A stretch of DNA of 64,000 nucleotides from Larix kaempferi (lineage: Eukaryota > Streptophyta > Pinopsida > Pinales > Pinaceae): contig BSBM01000186.1 of the NCBI GenBank assembly GCA_027924585.1, positions 1,426,001-1,490,000 on the forward strand, given 5' to 3'. The notes below the pieces were generated by a model. The model did not search any database, was not told where the DNA came from, and saw only the letters and a program-made list of their open reading frames with translations. Positions 31,572 through 45,275 of the stretch are shown here, one piece after another. Position 1 is the first letter of the stretch, and each line of letters opens with the position of its first letter. The position numbers were made by a program, and so were the translations under genes.

Positions 31572-34500
31572 TGTAATATCCTGAATTTTGAACTAACTAT
31601 TTTGTTGTTATATTGGGCCATGGCCCCAACACTTATGTTTATTTTGAGTATTGGGCATGATCCCTAGCACCTATGATTTATTATTTTATATGTATATCGA
31701 CATATCGGGCATGGACCCTCACTGGCTTCTTTATTTGAGTATATACTGGGCAAGAAGGCCCCAATGTTTAATGATGTTCTTCAGCTTTGATAAGGGTACA
31801 AACCCTAATATTCTGAGATGATCTTTTGTTACTTACTATGCAGAGCTATGATTTTACATGATTTGACTTATGAGTGTGTTGAGCGTGGACTCAGAAGCAC
31901 ACATGTAACCTACGTACCAGGCATAAGCCCCGATGTACCTAGAAGAATGTTTATGTACTGGGAGTAAGCCTTGAGGTACATTGAGTGTTGGGCCTAAGCC
32001 CTGGAGCAATCCAAGCTTGATAAATGAATACTGGATCCGAGGCAACTTAAATATTCTAGATGTGCCTCACAACCACATTCTAGCACTAGTGTTGACCAGA
32101 GGCTCTATAATTGCACTAACATAATGCCCATGTGAGAGTGTTGAGTTAAAAGGCTCTGAAGAGCACTCGGGGTTACTAAATCTCAAAGTGTTGAGTGAGA
32201 AGGACTTTGAATAAAACTTTTAGTTTCATCACACTTATTTGATTTGATTAAATGATTCATTTTTATCTATCATCAAGTATTGCGGGAACTACTGTGTTAA
32301 ATGAGGCAATCTGACATGCAAGAGAGAGACAAGAGGTGCCTATCCAAGCCTACCGAAAGACCGTCCAAAGAAGTGGACCTTAACCCTAATTTGTTAAACC
32401 AAAGTATCATACAAGATTAAATATTGGTATTAAGAATTGTAATAAATAAGGATGGGATTATTTATTTAAAAAAGACATTTATTGCATATAGGTTGTGCAT
32501 AGTGGGATGCCACATTATGTAATAATATTAATAAAAGTATTAATATTTAGTGGACAACCATGATTGTAAATAATAGTAATAGTGTATTAATACCTAGGTT
32601 TGAATTACTATTATTATAATTATTGTTACCATAATTATTATGAGGAGCTTAAATTAGAAATCATTGATAGATTAAGCCATTGAAAAAGTCTTAGTGAAAA
32701 AAGACTAAATACTTATTAAATAATATCTTTTAAATATTATTTATTAATTTAAAGAAACAAATTATTCCAACAGTCATAATTAAAGAATACCCTACTTAAA
32801 GAGGGCAGATCCCAAGTTGGGGATCTTTTCATTATCATTCTCTGATGATAATTAAAGGAGAAACTTCTGCTCCAAGAAACTGAACCAGCAGTAACCTTTG
32901 GTCCTCTATCTCTTTTGCATGTTGGAATCCAGCTCAGGGGGATCCATTACTGAACCAGGAACAGTTGTAGGATCATGGTTGGGAGGAACACGGTAGCCCC
33001 AAAGTTATCCAGCTAAAGGCTATCACCCTAACAGGTTAGATAGATACAACACGCTCTGCATTAACCATTGTTGAGTGTGCAGGTCACTACAGGAAGGACT
33101 CAAGTGCCAAGCAGCTAGGTTTACACAGGAAGCGAACAAGTACTCAAGTAGCCAGGTATGGGGTATTTAATGTTTCAAATTTTCAGTTATAATAAAGTTA
33201 GGTTTCTACAATTAGAATAGATACTGCATTATTGTTCATTATCAATATTATCAACTTTGAGGTTCTTCCTAGAACCCACTGGAGGGTCTACCAGGGCTAG
33301 CTGGGCTAGCATTTGCTAGACAACGCACATTGTCTTCTAGGTTAGCGTTATTATAATTCCTTGTTCATAGATATACGTTTTGTATTTTAATTGTATTCCC
33401 TATTCATAGAGAAGAGTTTCATCTATGACTGTTAGTTCTTTTTACATTATTACCCTGTCTATATTGGAAACATTACTGAATAGAAATAAAAACCAGACAA
33501 CGAAACTTTCAGCTGCAATACTCATTTAAATTATCAAACATCTCTACGATAGCAATTTTAGTCAAACTTTAAATGCATCAAGTATTACATAGAGATTCGT
33601 ATTCCAAAACGTAGGTTCACATATCCAAACATAAATTCACATATAATTCAATCGTCATCTGCATTTTAAATATGGGTGTCAATCCTAAAACCCTTACGGG
33701 CATACAATTCATGGATCGAATCCCATCCCCAATCAAAATGCGCTTCATATCAAACCAAATTTATTGAATACACAGTGAATCGGGATTTCAATATTTAAAA
33801 CTTATAGAAGTCAAACGCAAATCGATACCATAGGAAGACTTCAACAACCATGATTTGTTTCCACTTTAAAATTCTTAACCTCAAACATAGCAAACTTATG
33901 AAGGTCATGATTACACACACGAACACTTAAAATTTCAACTTAAAAACTCTAATGGGCACCTCCCCTGTTCACGGTTCGAATCTCACAGCCTAAGGATAGG
34001 CGCCCATACTTTTCAAAACTGGTAAACCACAGGTCTGGATATCAAACCCCTAGAGTAGATCATCTTTCCCAGGATCATTCATGATAAAATTAGACTTAGG
34101 ATAAGAGTATCACAGGTATCAACGAAATACAAATCTACCATTTATTAGCCCAATCGTCTAGCTACAGGATGATACTATAATAGTGCATACATTCTTAAAA
34201 ATTGTGCCATAGGAAAGAAATATGCAAGACAGATCCAGGGTAGGTATCACATATAACATGGAATCCATTTATTCAGACAAGCGATTTTTCCATTAGAGTT
34301 TTTATACTGACAAAGGCATCATTCAAAAATATAGTAGTCAGGGTTCCTTGATACAACCATTAAGCCTCATAGAAATGAAAGTGTAGATGCCCTTTATTAT
34401 TACAGTTCAAACTTTGAAAAAAAAACAATACCCATGATTACATAGAGGAAAGAAAAAAATATACCCTTTCAGAATCCCATATTCACACAAGTACAACTAT

Positions 34501-35790
34501 AGAAATAGCAACCGAGGCCAATCCATTAAACCCTGCTACAAGCAGAGGGACCCTCAGAAGTTTTCACCATCAAAATATTAATTACAATGAGTCTTCATAC
34601 ACCGGGTCAAGCCAAAGGAAACCACCCCTGAGACTTCAAAAATCTGAGTGAGACAAAGGCCTCACGAAGTCTCACCATCATAATTTACCAAAACCGAGAA
34701 AGGTAAGTGTGAAGGGTTAACAGAACTCGAGTCTTACCATTTCCAAACGCCATGAGTAGTTCGTAAGGGCTCTTTTCTGGTTCAACACAGGGAGCCACTC
34801 CATACCTGTCAACGAGAACATATCAGAAGTTAGAACCCGAATAGTTAAAGGATTATGGAGTTAAAAACTGAGAAAACTTCAGGGGTAACAGGAAGAGTAG
34901 TTAACTGTAGATGGGTTCTACTACATCATGACCATGCCCATCAACGATACCCTAGCCATGCGCACAGCTCAGGCCAAGCATAGTTGCTCCACCAACAAGC
35001 TAAAGAATCTCCCTCTAATCCAAGAGACAATCAAACTCACGACTTGACATCGTTGGGAAAACCCTTGACAAACCCTTCATCTAGCTAGCCACAAACCACG
35101 TGACTGCCAAAGAGTGCATTCAATACAACCAACTACCATGATAGGACACCATTGCAAATTGCAAATCATATCGTATAGTTTTGGGCGTTCAAAAATTTAG
35201 TTAAGTATCATAAAGGACAAAGACCTCAACCCTTACATATTTATCACCAAGGGTGTTTTTCTTCCACCTTGAGAATTTCACATGATGAAACTATTCACAA
35301 AATAACCACGAGGGACACCTATGAGGAAATGTCAAATAAGTATGCATTAGAGGAATCGCTAAGTAAGACCACAGGTCTCAAACATTCACACCTTACCTCT
35401 CGGCGACTCCGCCAGGAGTGCTTAGATTAACCCCAAAGTTTCAGGAAAATTGAACTTCACTCATCAAGTTTATCAAACCTGAGGATTAACATTTGAACAA
35501 TTGAGCTTTTAAAACATACATTTAAAGCGCACAAGAAGCAAAACGAATGCTAGTATTATCTCATGACTACACTTTGCAATCATACTCAACATAATCACTT
35601 CCACATCGACAAGCATGACCAATGAGAACTACCTTGTTAGAAATTCTCCCAAACACTTAGATACTAAATGCAATACCGATACCCTTTTTTTATAGCACTG
35701 AAGTTGTTTCATAAATTATAATTGGTGTTAGGAATATTTGCAAGGTGAAGGAATTTTTTTTTTTATTCTATTATTTTTAGGGACATTACA
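31572..35790 (+). repeat. 3' LTR of Tekay-C (4219 bp)
   Basis: It pairs with 22421-26715. It is 76 bp shorter, mostly from one internal deletion near 33777, where the 5' copy has extra sequence at about 24645-24715. It ends ATTACA before AGTTC. No gene is seen in it. Confidence 0.9.
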
Positions 35791-35795
35791 AGTTC

Positions 35796-36516
35796 TAATT
35801 AGAAGACAAAAGAGATAACCTTAATTCAAAGTTCTTCAGGCGATGAAGAGGAGGAAGATAAATCAAATTCTCAACAGAGCCAGATGAGCTTACAGTAGGA
35901 TTGTACAAAGGTAGAAGAAGCATATGAAGAAGTTAACAAAGTTGAAGAAGAAGAAACTATTCTAAAGATGGAACAAGATGAATTTGAAATTGCAGAAAGA
36001 ATGGCAAAGGATAAACACGAAGAAGATTTAATCTTCAAAAAACTTGATATTCCACCTTCCACATCTCAAGACCCTACTTTCCCAGGAGAGGTAAACATAT
36101 GCTTAGAGGTTGAAAGTCTTAGAAAGGTTCAGGAACAACATCAAGCAGAAATATTCCTTAATGATTCAAATGACAGGATTACAAAGACCAATAAGCGTCT
36201 AAGGTAGGACTTAGGAGAAGTTAATGCTCGTTATTAGGAACTGATTGTTATTGCCAAAAAAGCTCTGAATAGGAAAAGGGAAGCAGAGGCTCAAGCTGAT
36301 GACTTAACTAGGCAGGTGCAGAGTTTTATTGAGAAGAATAAGTTTATGTTAGAAAAAATCAAAGATTTGGAAGCTGAGCAGCCTCAACATAACAAAAGGA
36401 CTCATGCGCTGGAAGGAATTGCTACGTTAGTAGAGTCTACCGGAAAGGCTACTTATTGCCTAGTTTATTTTAATGCATTCTCATTTTGTATCAAATATGT
36501 AATGGTTAATAGTTAA
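35796..36516 (+). pseudogene. LTR ORF of Tat-B, 5' LTR copy, second part
   Basis: This continues the frame cut at 22420. It covers the acidic middle (KVEEEETILKMEQDEFEIAE) and the coiled-coil tail to THALEGIATLVES, matching GIALLVEAS in Tat-A. Stops include TAG at about 35897, TAG at about 36206 and TAG at about 36235. The natural stop has changed to TAT at about 36460, so the frame reads on to 36516. Confidence 0.85.
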
Positions 36517-37133
36517 TTTTTTAGTTAAAGACTTACTTAAAGACTCAAAGTTATCCTAACTATTTTATGCAACTGCTTTTTGAGACTAAAACCTAAAAGT
36601 AGTTACAAACTACTCTTTTTGTAAAAGGATAAAAGAGGTAAAGTAGGATGTAGAAGGGTTCGATTTTTTGGTTTCACGAAGCTAGATACAGTGATTATAT
36701 TGAAGCTTTGCAAGACTCTTATGTAAGCCCTAAAGACTAATATTAATATATATGTGATATAAGCCATTTTATCCTGTTTGATTGAGTTTTTGTTTCTGAT
36801 CAGTTTGATCATTCAACATATGAATTCATTTTCTGTTTTAATGTTTTAATCCAGTGAATGCTTATGTGTTGTAGATAAAAACCTGTATGTGTGGTTATAA
36901 ATGTGATGGTTGATATTTACATTGTTGAGATTTATTATTTTAGTTCTTCAATGAACTACATGATTTAGTAAATTATTTTAGTTTGATTTACTTTTATTTT
37001 CTTGAAATTGAAACCTTCAAACCAACCAACCCTAAACCAAGAAAAACCTATTTCATTTTCATATTAAGATTATTGAGATTGTGCTAGCTTGCCATTTTGT
37101 AGTCCATGGACAATTTCTGGCACTAACATCTTT

Positions 37134-37151
37134 TGGCGCCATTGCCGGGGA
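37134..37151 (+). other. Primer binding site (tRNA-Asp) of Tat-B
   Basis: TGGCGCCATTGCCGGGGA, five bases after the 5' LTR, has one mismatch to the Tat-A site (A for G at position 8). Confidence 0.85.
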
Positions 37152-37202
37152 CAGAAGTGAAGTTTTATCTTCCCTCGGATATCATTATTGTTCTGGTTTT
37201 GA

Positions 37203-40200
37203 GGTGAACAGGACCAGAAAGTTTTTATTTCAGACTACAGTTTCACCAAGGTAGTATTTCACAGTGGCCTCCAAGAGGTCTGGACTAGAGGGAATCCCAC
37301 TTCACCTTTACACCCAAGGGTGTCAGATCCAGAATTTTTTTTGAAGAAAGCTAAAAAAGATTTACATAATCCTTCTTTTGGAAGATCCCAATCTTATCCA
37401 TCTTTACTTTCTCTTGGTCAACCACAGTCTTTATCTTCATTTCTGTATTCTGAACCAAAATTAGAGGAAGTAGAAATTCAGGTTTTTACGAGTCCGTTGT
37501 CTGGTCAAAAGATCAAAACTGAGTTATTTCCCTTGTTTCAGTTTAAAGCTAATATTCCTACCATTCAACTCAGTTCAGTTAAAACCAATAAACTTTTGTC
37601 CTTAGCTAGTCAGACTACTTCAAAAATGGTAGGTAGCAATTGGATATGATGGATAGAATGATAGCTGCTAGGTATTCGCCTTTAGTGCTTCCACAACCTT
37701 TAAATGCTCTTCCAGCAAGTGACAACCAAAAATATTTACCTAGGTTTAATGGGTTGGGAGAAACAACCATAGAGGAACACTGGAATGCATTCCTTAGTTA
37801 TGTTGATAACCAAAATATAGAAGCAAAGGATGTCTGGATGCGAATGTTTGTGCATAGTTTGGATGGTGATGTTAGAAAATTGTTCAGGGAACTACCAGAA
37901 AACTCAATAACCCTTATTGAAGAAATACAGGATGTTTTCATGAGATAATAGGGAGATACGAACGATCACACATATTATATTATTGAATTTGGAGCTTTAA
38001 AGAAAAAAAATGATGAAACAATAGCTGACTTTTCAAAACGCTTTAACAAAATGTATGTCATAATTACAGTGGAAATCAAGCCTTCAGAAACCTTAGCTAA
38101 ACTGACATATGTAAATGCATTTGACCATGATTTTTCTTTTCACTTGAGAGAGAGGAGACCTATAACATTACTAAATATGCAAGAGGCTTCCCTAGAGGTT
38201 GAATCCAATATTTTGGCTTCTAATAGACTTAGGGATCAGTCAGACCATTAGGCTCATGAGAGAAAAGGTAAGAATGTAGTAATACTTGCAGCCTCCACAT
38301 CAAAGAAGGAAGAAATTCAAATAGATGGAATGAATAAGATAATTAAAACTTTGACTGCAAAGGTGAGTAGATTGGAGTTGGAGAAGAACTCAAATAAACC
38401 TTTTCAAGATGGGGAAAGAAATCCCAATCAAAACCCTAATCAGTTTAGAAGACAATTTGTACCAAGATTCATTCCTCAGGAAATGAGAAACAATGACATT
38501 CAGAGGGAGAAAAGATAAAATGAAGACCAGAGAGTTCCTCCCTTTTTCCAAAATAATTTTGTAGAAGAAGTTGAGCAGGTGGAAGTTGTGCATTATGAGG
38601 ATGATTTTAATCAGAATTTAAACTATTTTGGGGAGTTATCATCTGAAGGTTTTACAACTGAATGCAGTTATTAGAATTCTGAGTATTATGATTTATATGA
38701 TTATCAAGAAGGAGATGATCATTATCCTTAGGTTTCAGCTAGTATATGTCAGACTGATCCTAAAAAGTCTTATAATTTGAGATCGGGCCCAAAACAAATT
38801 GTACAAATTCCAAAGAAGAAAATAGTTCCACTGGATAGGCAACTGCCTAATCAAACACAGGGAAAGAAACAAGACCATAGTGATCAGACCAAAGCAGCAA
38901 AAATTGAAGAAACTAGTAAAAATACACATGCTTTTAACTTTGAGAATGAGTTGTGCAAAATCAATGTTCTAGTGCCATTGACTGAGTTGATGAAAACTCC
39001 TTGTTTTAGATATTCTGCATGTAATTCGTTGAATGTTCTAGTTAATTCTTCCCCTTCAGATACAGTTAATTTATAGGAAGAACATCCTACAATAATCCTT
39101 GGGTCTGCTTCATCTGAAAATCCTGCAGAAGGTTCAAATTTTCCCCCACCCTTTTAAATCACTTTGACTGTCCATGACCAGATGATTCACAATTGCCTTC
39201 TAGATTCTAGAGAATCGCATAATTTGATGCCTAAAGAAGTCATGGAGGCCCTTGGTTTGAGTATTGCAAAACCATACCATGATTTATTTGCATTTGATTC
39301 TAGAGTTGTGAAATGTTTAGGAGTGATTAAGGATCTTGTGGTTAACCTTTCTCAATTACCAATGAAGAGTGTTATAATGGATGTGGTACTTGCTGATATA
39401 TCTCCTAAGTTTGGAATGTTGCTCTCAAGGTCCCGGGAAAATAAAGTTGGTGGTACATTACAGATGGACTTGGCATATGCAACCATTCCAATGTTTGGTG
39501 GAGAGAATAGAAGATTATATATGAAATTACAGTATGCTTTCATAGTCATAGATGATAAGAATCCAACCAATCATCCCCTTTATTGAGTAGATGAGGAATT
39601 GGGTTCCTGTATGCTTCATTTTAGTGATGAGAGTACAGTCGAGGTACTGTAGGTAGAAAAAGAAGGATCAGTGAAACCTACTATTGAACAAAAAGATGAG
39701 TTATGGCAGATGTATTTTGATGGCTCTTCATGTAAAGAAGGAGTATGAGCTGGCATTGTTTTGATTTATCCCAGTGGAGAGGTTATTAGTTCGATGTATA
39801 AATTGGAATTTGTCACTACCAACAACACAGTAGAATATGAGGCATTGATACTTGGTTTAAGGGTTGTGAAATATTTTTGGAATTCAACAACTTTCTGTTT
39901 ATGGTGACTCTGAATTAGTTTTCCAACAGGTGAAGAGAAAATATCAGGTAAAGAAGGATTTCTTGAAGGTTTATAGAAATGAGGTTTGGGATATGATTGA
40001 CAACTTTTTCATAGCGTTCAATATTTATTTTATTCCCAGAGATCAAAATCAGACAGCTAATTCATTAGCATTGGCAACCACACATTTAAATATTCCAAAG
40101 CATACTCAGCTGAAATATCCAATTGAAATTAAATATAGATCCTCAGTGCTAGACAATATAAAACAATGGAGAGTTTTTGAGGATGATGTGGAGATTAAAA

Positions 40201-42048
40201 AATTCTTGGAATTAAGTGGAGAGTTTTCCAATTCTCCAATCGATCAGGATCAAGATGAGGATATGGATGATACTGCTGCATACACAGAAAATACAATTGC
40301 TGATCACCTAATTATTGAATTGAAGGGGAATTTTATTCCTAAGGGTCTAGTCCCCCTTAAGAGATTTTTTTCCAAATATGACACTCTGTTGAAACCTTCA
40401 ATGCAATATTCAGAATAAAATATCATGAGCTGTAACATTGGCACACAGGAGCAACCAAGAATAGTGAAAATTTCTACGTCTCTTTCAGTTGAGCAAAGAA
40501 ACGGGTACATTGCATTGTTGAAGAGGTTTATTGATATTTTTGCTTGGTGCTATGAAGATTTGAGAACTTATGACACTAGTATTATTCAACATAAGGTTCC
40601 TTTAAAACCAAATGTGAAACCCTTTAGACAAAAATTGAGAAGAATTAACCCAGCTTTGCTGCCAGTTATCGAGAAGGAAGTTAAGAAGTTGTTAGATGCA
40701 AAGATAATTGTTCCACTTAGATATTCATCATGGGTTGCGAACTTGGTTCCAGTTCGAAAGAATAATGGAGAGATTAGGTTATGTGTGGACTTCTGAAATC
40801 TTAATAGAGCTTCATTACAGGACAATTACCCATTGCCAGAAATTGAGCAAATTTTACAAAAAGTAGTGGGTGCTCAGAGAATCACCATGTTTGATGGATT
40901 CTTAGGGTATAATCAAATAGCTATACACCCGGATGACAGGGAGAAAACAACCTTCACTACTCCATGGGGCACATTCATGTATGATAAAATGCCATTTGGA
41001 CTGATGAATGCGGGTGCAACATTCCAAAGAGCTATGGATATAGCCTTTGTAGGAGAAAAGGAAATATTTGTTGTAATCTACTTGGATGATATTACTATCT
41101 TCTCTCAGTCTGATGATGAGCACTTGAAGCATCTTGAACAAACATTTTTGAAGTGTAGGAAGTTTGGGCTGTCAGTGAATCCTAAAAAGTCACATTTTGT
41201 TGTACAGTAGGGAAAACTTCTAGGACATCTTGTTTCAGATGATGGTATTAGAATAGACCCTGAGAGAGTTAAAGCAATTCTGAAGATTATTATCCCAAGA
41301 AGTAAAAAGGATGTTCAATCATGTATTGGAAAAATCAATTTTCTAAGATGGTTCATCCTGAATTTTGATGATACAATCAAGTGCATCATATCTATGTTGA
41401 GGAAGGATCGGGAGGTGAAATGGATAGCAGAAGCTAAAGCTTCATTTGAGAAGATTAAACAAGCTTGAACAAAAGCCCCAGTCTTGGTAAGTCCAGATTT
41501 CTTGAAAGATTTTCTCACTTTTTCTTTTGCATCCCAAGACACAATAGCAACTGTTCTTTTACAAAAGAATGCAGATGGTTTAGAGCAGCCAATAGCTTTC
41601 TTTAGTAAGACTCTCAAATACTCGAAATTGAAGTATAGTACACTTGAGAAGCAAGCATATGCACTTGTTAAAGCCTTAAAATTTTTCAGAATTTATATTT
41701 TGCATTCAAAAATAATTTCCTTTGTACATAATGCTATAATTAAAGAAATTTTAACCTAGCCAGATAGTGAAGGTAAAAGAGGTACGTGGATTGCAAAAAT
41801 TATGGAATATGAGGTTGAAATCGGGCCTACAAAGTTAGTGAAGGGGTAGGGTTTAGCAAAGCTATTAGTTGATTCAAATTGTGAGGCTTTGGATATCCAT
41901 TTGGTGGCAAATCAGCCAACTCAGGAAGAATTGCAAATGAAGGAAAATGAAGAGCAGATTACAGATAAATATGAAGAATCAGAATGGTATGCTAATATTG
42001 TTTATTTTTTATTGCATTTGAAATGTCCAGATCATTTTGACAAGAAGG
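37203..42048 (+). pseudogene. Tat-B gag-pol remnant without integrase
   Basis: It is collinear with Tat-A gag-pol. Gag has MDMMDRMIAARYSPLVLPQP and the WMRMFVHSLDGDVRK block. Protease reads DSRES at 39203 instead of DSGAS, so the catalytic Gly is lost. The extra RNase H has YFDGS at 39719, but its last Asp is Asn (TANSLA, about 40059) and it is frameshifted near 39865. RT is well preserved with YLDD near 41083. The native RNase H again lacks the first and third Asp (SFAS, FVHN). The pol sequence stops after HFDKKA at 42048, where LTR-internal sequence begins, so all of integrase is gone. Stops are scattered, for example TAA/TAG at 37947, TGA 40795, TAG 41208 and TGA 41466. Confidence 0.9.
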
Positions 42049-45016
42049 CATCCATGATTTTGATTATTTTGTTTTCAATTTTTATTTATTTCTGATTGCT
42101 TTTAATTTTTTAGTTCAAAAACCTTTAAATGGCTTATGTGGCATGATATCTATCTCAAAGTTTTCAATTATATCTATTTAGATTTATCATAAAGCTTTTA
42201 ACCAAGATCTAACCTTTACCCAAAGTGTATTTGTTAAATTGTCTATGTTAAAAGACTCTTGAAGCGCAAAGTTCAAAACAGACCCCTAATGCGCTATAGG
42301 AATCTGATATGATGAAAGATAGTGGTTATTTATGTTGAATGGTGACTCGCTATGAGTTATGATGACTTGAGCTGCTGAGTTATGATGAATTAAGATGCTA
42401 AAAGTCATGCTGAAGAATGATAATAGTTACAATCTCTATTACTTTTATCATTGTAAGAGATCAGGATTTGAAGTGCCACAAGTCAAATTTGGGGATCGTG
42501 AAATGCAAAGCTGAAGACATCTGTAGTTGAACCCGGTTAGTTCCACATCTTTGAACATTTGTCACCTCTGCTTTTCTTAGAAACGTATTTAAGAAACTTG
42601 CAATTGTAAGATGGGAAGAAGTGGTGAGATTAACAGGGTAGAACTGATGGACATGAAGTGGGTTGCACAATTTTCGAAATGTGTAAACTTTTTTAAAGTA
42701 GCTGGATGGTTCAATTTCTTTGAGAAAGTGACTGGGTTTAATGAAGGAGTTTTGATTTACTTTGCAAAGAATATGACTGATGATGTTATTAAGTTCAAAG
42801 CCTTAATATTTCAGCTCACAGAAGCCTTAATTTTTGAAGCTACTGGCATCGCCATGGAGAGGGAATTGTGGTTCAAAAAAGTTCCTTTCAAGTTTGACCC
42901 AAATCCTTTCTTGCTACCAGGTAATGAAACCCTAAATTGGAGCAATGGTGTTCATATAACAAATTTTCAACCAGAATGGAGGGAGGTGCTCAGCATTATA
43001 CAAGCCTACGTTACATGTGAGGGCAGGTTCTCAATGGTTTTTAAATACCATGTTAGGTTTTTGATGCATCTTAAATTGCACTGTAAAATAAATTTACCTT
43101 ACTTCTTGTACAAAAGCATCCAAAAAATGTCAAATAAGGTGAAAGCGCATCCTGAGCATACAAGGCAATCCATATTTCATCATGGACTTATAAAGCTGAT
43201 CATTCAAACAATATTACAGAAGGAAAAGAAGACCTGGGAAAATTTTATATTCTGGTCTGGATTTATGGCTAAGCAGGATGAGCAAATAAACAAGAATAGG
43301 TCCAAAAAGAAAGGTAAAAAGCGTAATGAGGGAGTTCTGATACAAGAAATTTCTGAAAAGTATCTGTTATAGGAAAAATCTAAAAGTCCCAAAAAGGAGG
43401 AACAGGTTAATGTAGTTGAAGGAAAACAAGAACATTGTCAAGAAGAGCAAGAACACTATCAAGAAGTTGAAGAAATAGAGAAAACAATTAGTCTTATTGT
43501 TGAACAAGTTCGAAGTCCAATCACACCAAAACAGAGTATAATCGAGAACCTAGTTTCACAGACTTCTGCAGAAGATACAAAGAATGAAAGTTTACAGGTT
43601 ATGGACTTAGAAGTAGATGCAAACCTTCTCATGAAGTTAAGAGAATCAAGTTGGAAGTTTAGAACAAGATCAGCTACGAAGAATAATATGGAAAAAGGCT
43701 CAAGTTCTAGTCAAAAGACAAAAGAGATAACTTTAATTCAAAGTTCTTTAAGCGATGAAGAGGAGGAAGATAAATCAAATTCTTAGCAGAACCAGATGAG
43801 CTTACCACAGGATTGTACAAAGGTAGAAGAAGCATATGAAGAAGTTAACAAAGTTGAAGAAGAAGAAACTATTCTCAAGATGGAACAAGATGAATTTGAA
43901 ATTGCAGAAAGAATGGCAAGGGTTAAATATGAAGAAGATTTAATATCCAGAAAACTGGATATTCCACCTTCCAGATCTCTAGACCCTACTTTTCCAGGAG
44001 AGGTAAACATATGCTCAGAGGTTGAAAGTCTTAGAATGGTTCAAGAACAACATCAAGCAGAAATATTATTCCTTAATGAGTCAAATGACAGGCTTACAAA
44101 GACCAATAACTGTTTAAGGGAGGACGTAGGAGAATTTAATGCTCGTTATCAGGAACTGATTATTGTTGCTAGTAAAGCTCTAAAGAGGGAAAGGGAAGCA
44201 TAGGCTGAAGCTGATGACTTAACTAGGCAGGTGCAGAGTTTGAATGAGAAGAATAAGTTTCTGTTAGATAAAATCAAAGATTTGGAAGTTGATCAGCCTC
44301 AACATAACAAAAGGACTCATGCACTAGAAGGAATTGCTATGTTAGTAGAGGCTACAAAAAAGGCTACTTAGTGCCTAGTTTATTTTAATGCATTCTCATT
44401 TTGTATCAAATATGTAATGGTTAATAGTTAAGTTTTTAGTTAAAGACTTACTTAAAGACTCGAAGTTATCCTAACTATTTTATGCAACTGCTTTCTAAGA
44501 CTAAAACCTAAAAGTAGTTACAAACTACTCTTTTTGTAAAAGGATAAAAGAGGTAAAGGAGGATGTAGAAGGGTTCAATTTTTTGGTTTCAAGAAGCTAT
44601 ATACAGTGATGATATTGAAGCTTTGCAAGACTCTTATGTAAGTGATATAAGCCATTTTATCCTGTTTGATTGGGTTTTTGTTTCTGATCAGTTTGATCAT
44701 TCAACATATGAATTCATTTTCTGTTTTAATATTTTAATCCAGTGAATGCTTATGTGCTGTAGATAAAAACTTGTATGTGTGGTTATAAATGTGATGGTTT
44801 GTATTTACATTGTTGAGATTTATGATTTTAGTTCTTCAATGAACTACATGATTTAGTAACTTGTTTTAGTTTGATTTCCTTTTATTTTCTTGAAATTGAA
44901 ACCTTCAAACCAACAAACCCTAAACCAAGAAAAACCCATTTCATTTTCATATTAATATTATTGAGATTGTGCTAGCTTGCCCTTCTGTAGTCTAGGGACA
45001 ATTTCTGGTACTAACA
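42049..45016 (+). repeat. 3' LTR of Tat-B, 5'-truncated (2968 bp)
   Basis: It begins at TCCATGATTTTG, which corresponds to base 20749 of the 5' LTR. The first 72 bases, the polypurine tract and the integrase region are therefore missing in one deletion. It ends GGTACTAACA. A 28-bp stretch present at about 36723-36750 in the 5' copy is absent. Confidence 0.9.
42611..44371 (+). pseudogene. LTR ORF of Tat-B, 3' LTR copy (about 586 codons)
   Basis: One frame runs from ATG 42611 to a natural TAG at about 44369, with only three internal stops (TAG 43370, TAG 43784, TAG 44201) and no frameshift. The 253-codon first section holds the shared N-domain: ELWFKKVPFKFDPN, YVTCEGRFSMVFKYH, IFHHGLIKLII, WENFIFWSG. 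The middle is Glu/Lys-rich. The tail is a coiled coil ending HALEGIAMLVEATKKA. At each of the three stops the 5' LTR copy has a sense codon, so the ORF was probably open when Tat-B inserted. Confidence 0.88.
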
Positions 45017-45275
45017 ACGCGCATTTCACAAAATTTCAAAAGATATCCATCACATAATTGCGAGAAACATCCTGTAGTAAAGTATGGAGGTTAACTACAA
45101 CCTACTAACTATCTTTGATGGATAATAAGGGAGCTGAAAAATATCTCTTAGAAGATTTATGATGATCAACAATGTTCTCAAAAACTAAAAATTCGGCCAC
45201 TTGTTCCTCCTTCAAAGGGATTAATGGAGTGATAGGTTTTTCATTGATAATAAAATCCTGGATAATGGTATCGTC

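Larger units (their letters stand above)
22421..35790 (+). mobile_element. Tekay-C: chromovirus-type Ty3/gypsy element inside the Tat-B LTR ORF
   Basis: A 13370-bp element with LTRs 22421-26715 and 31572-35790 (TGTAA...TTACA), primer site, gag-pol, polypurine tract, and flanks AGTCC/AGTTC that fit a 5-bp duplication with one change. A C-terminal chromodomain and 4-kb LTRs fit the Tekay/Del branch of plant chromoviruses. The gag-pol frame has no frameshift but about 19 internal stops. Confidence 0.93.
20677..37128 (+). repeat. 5' LTR of Tat-B (about 3.08 kb, split by Tekay-C)
   Basis: The two parts are 20677-22420 and 35796-37128. It ends ...CTGGCACTAACA just before the primer site. It carries the GCGCTACAGGAAT motif at 20990 and the LTR ORF from 21308. 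Divergence from the 3' LTR is several percent by eye, with small deletions, so it is clearly older than Tat-A. Confidence 0.9.
20677..45016 (+). mobile_element. Tat-B: decayed Tat-type element with LTR ORF, carrying Tekay-C
   Basis: A plus-strand element bounded by TGTTAAGG (20677) and CTAACA (45016), with flanks ATGCG (20672-20676) and ACGCG (45017-45021), a target duplication with one C/T difference. Without the 13.4-kb Tekay-C insertion it would be about 11 kb. Gene order and protein sequence follow Tat-A (gag, protease, RNase H, RT, RNase H), but integrase and the first 72 bp of the 3' LTR are deleted at 42048/42049. It is interrupted by stops and frameshifts. Confidence 0.9.
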
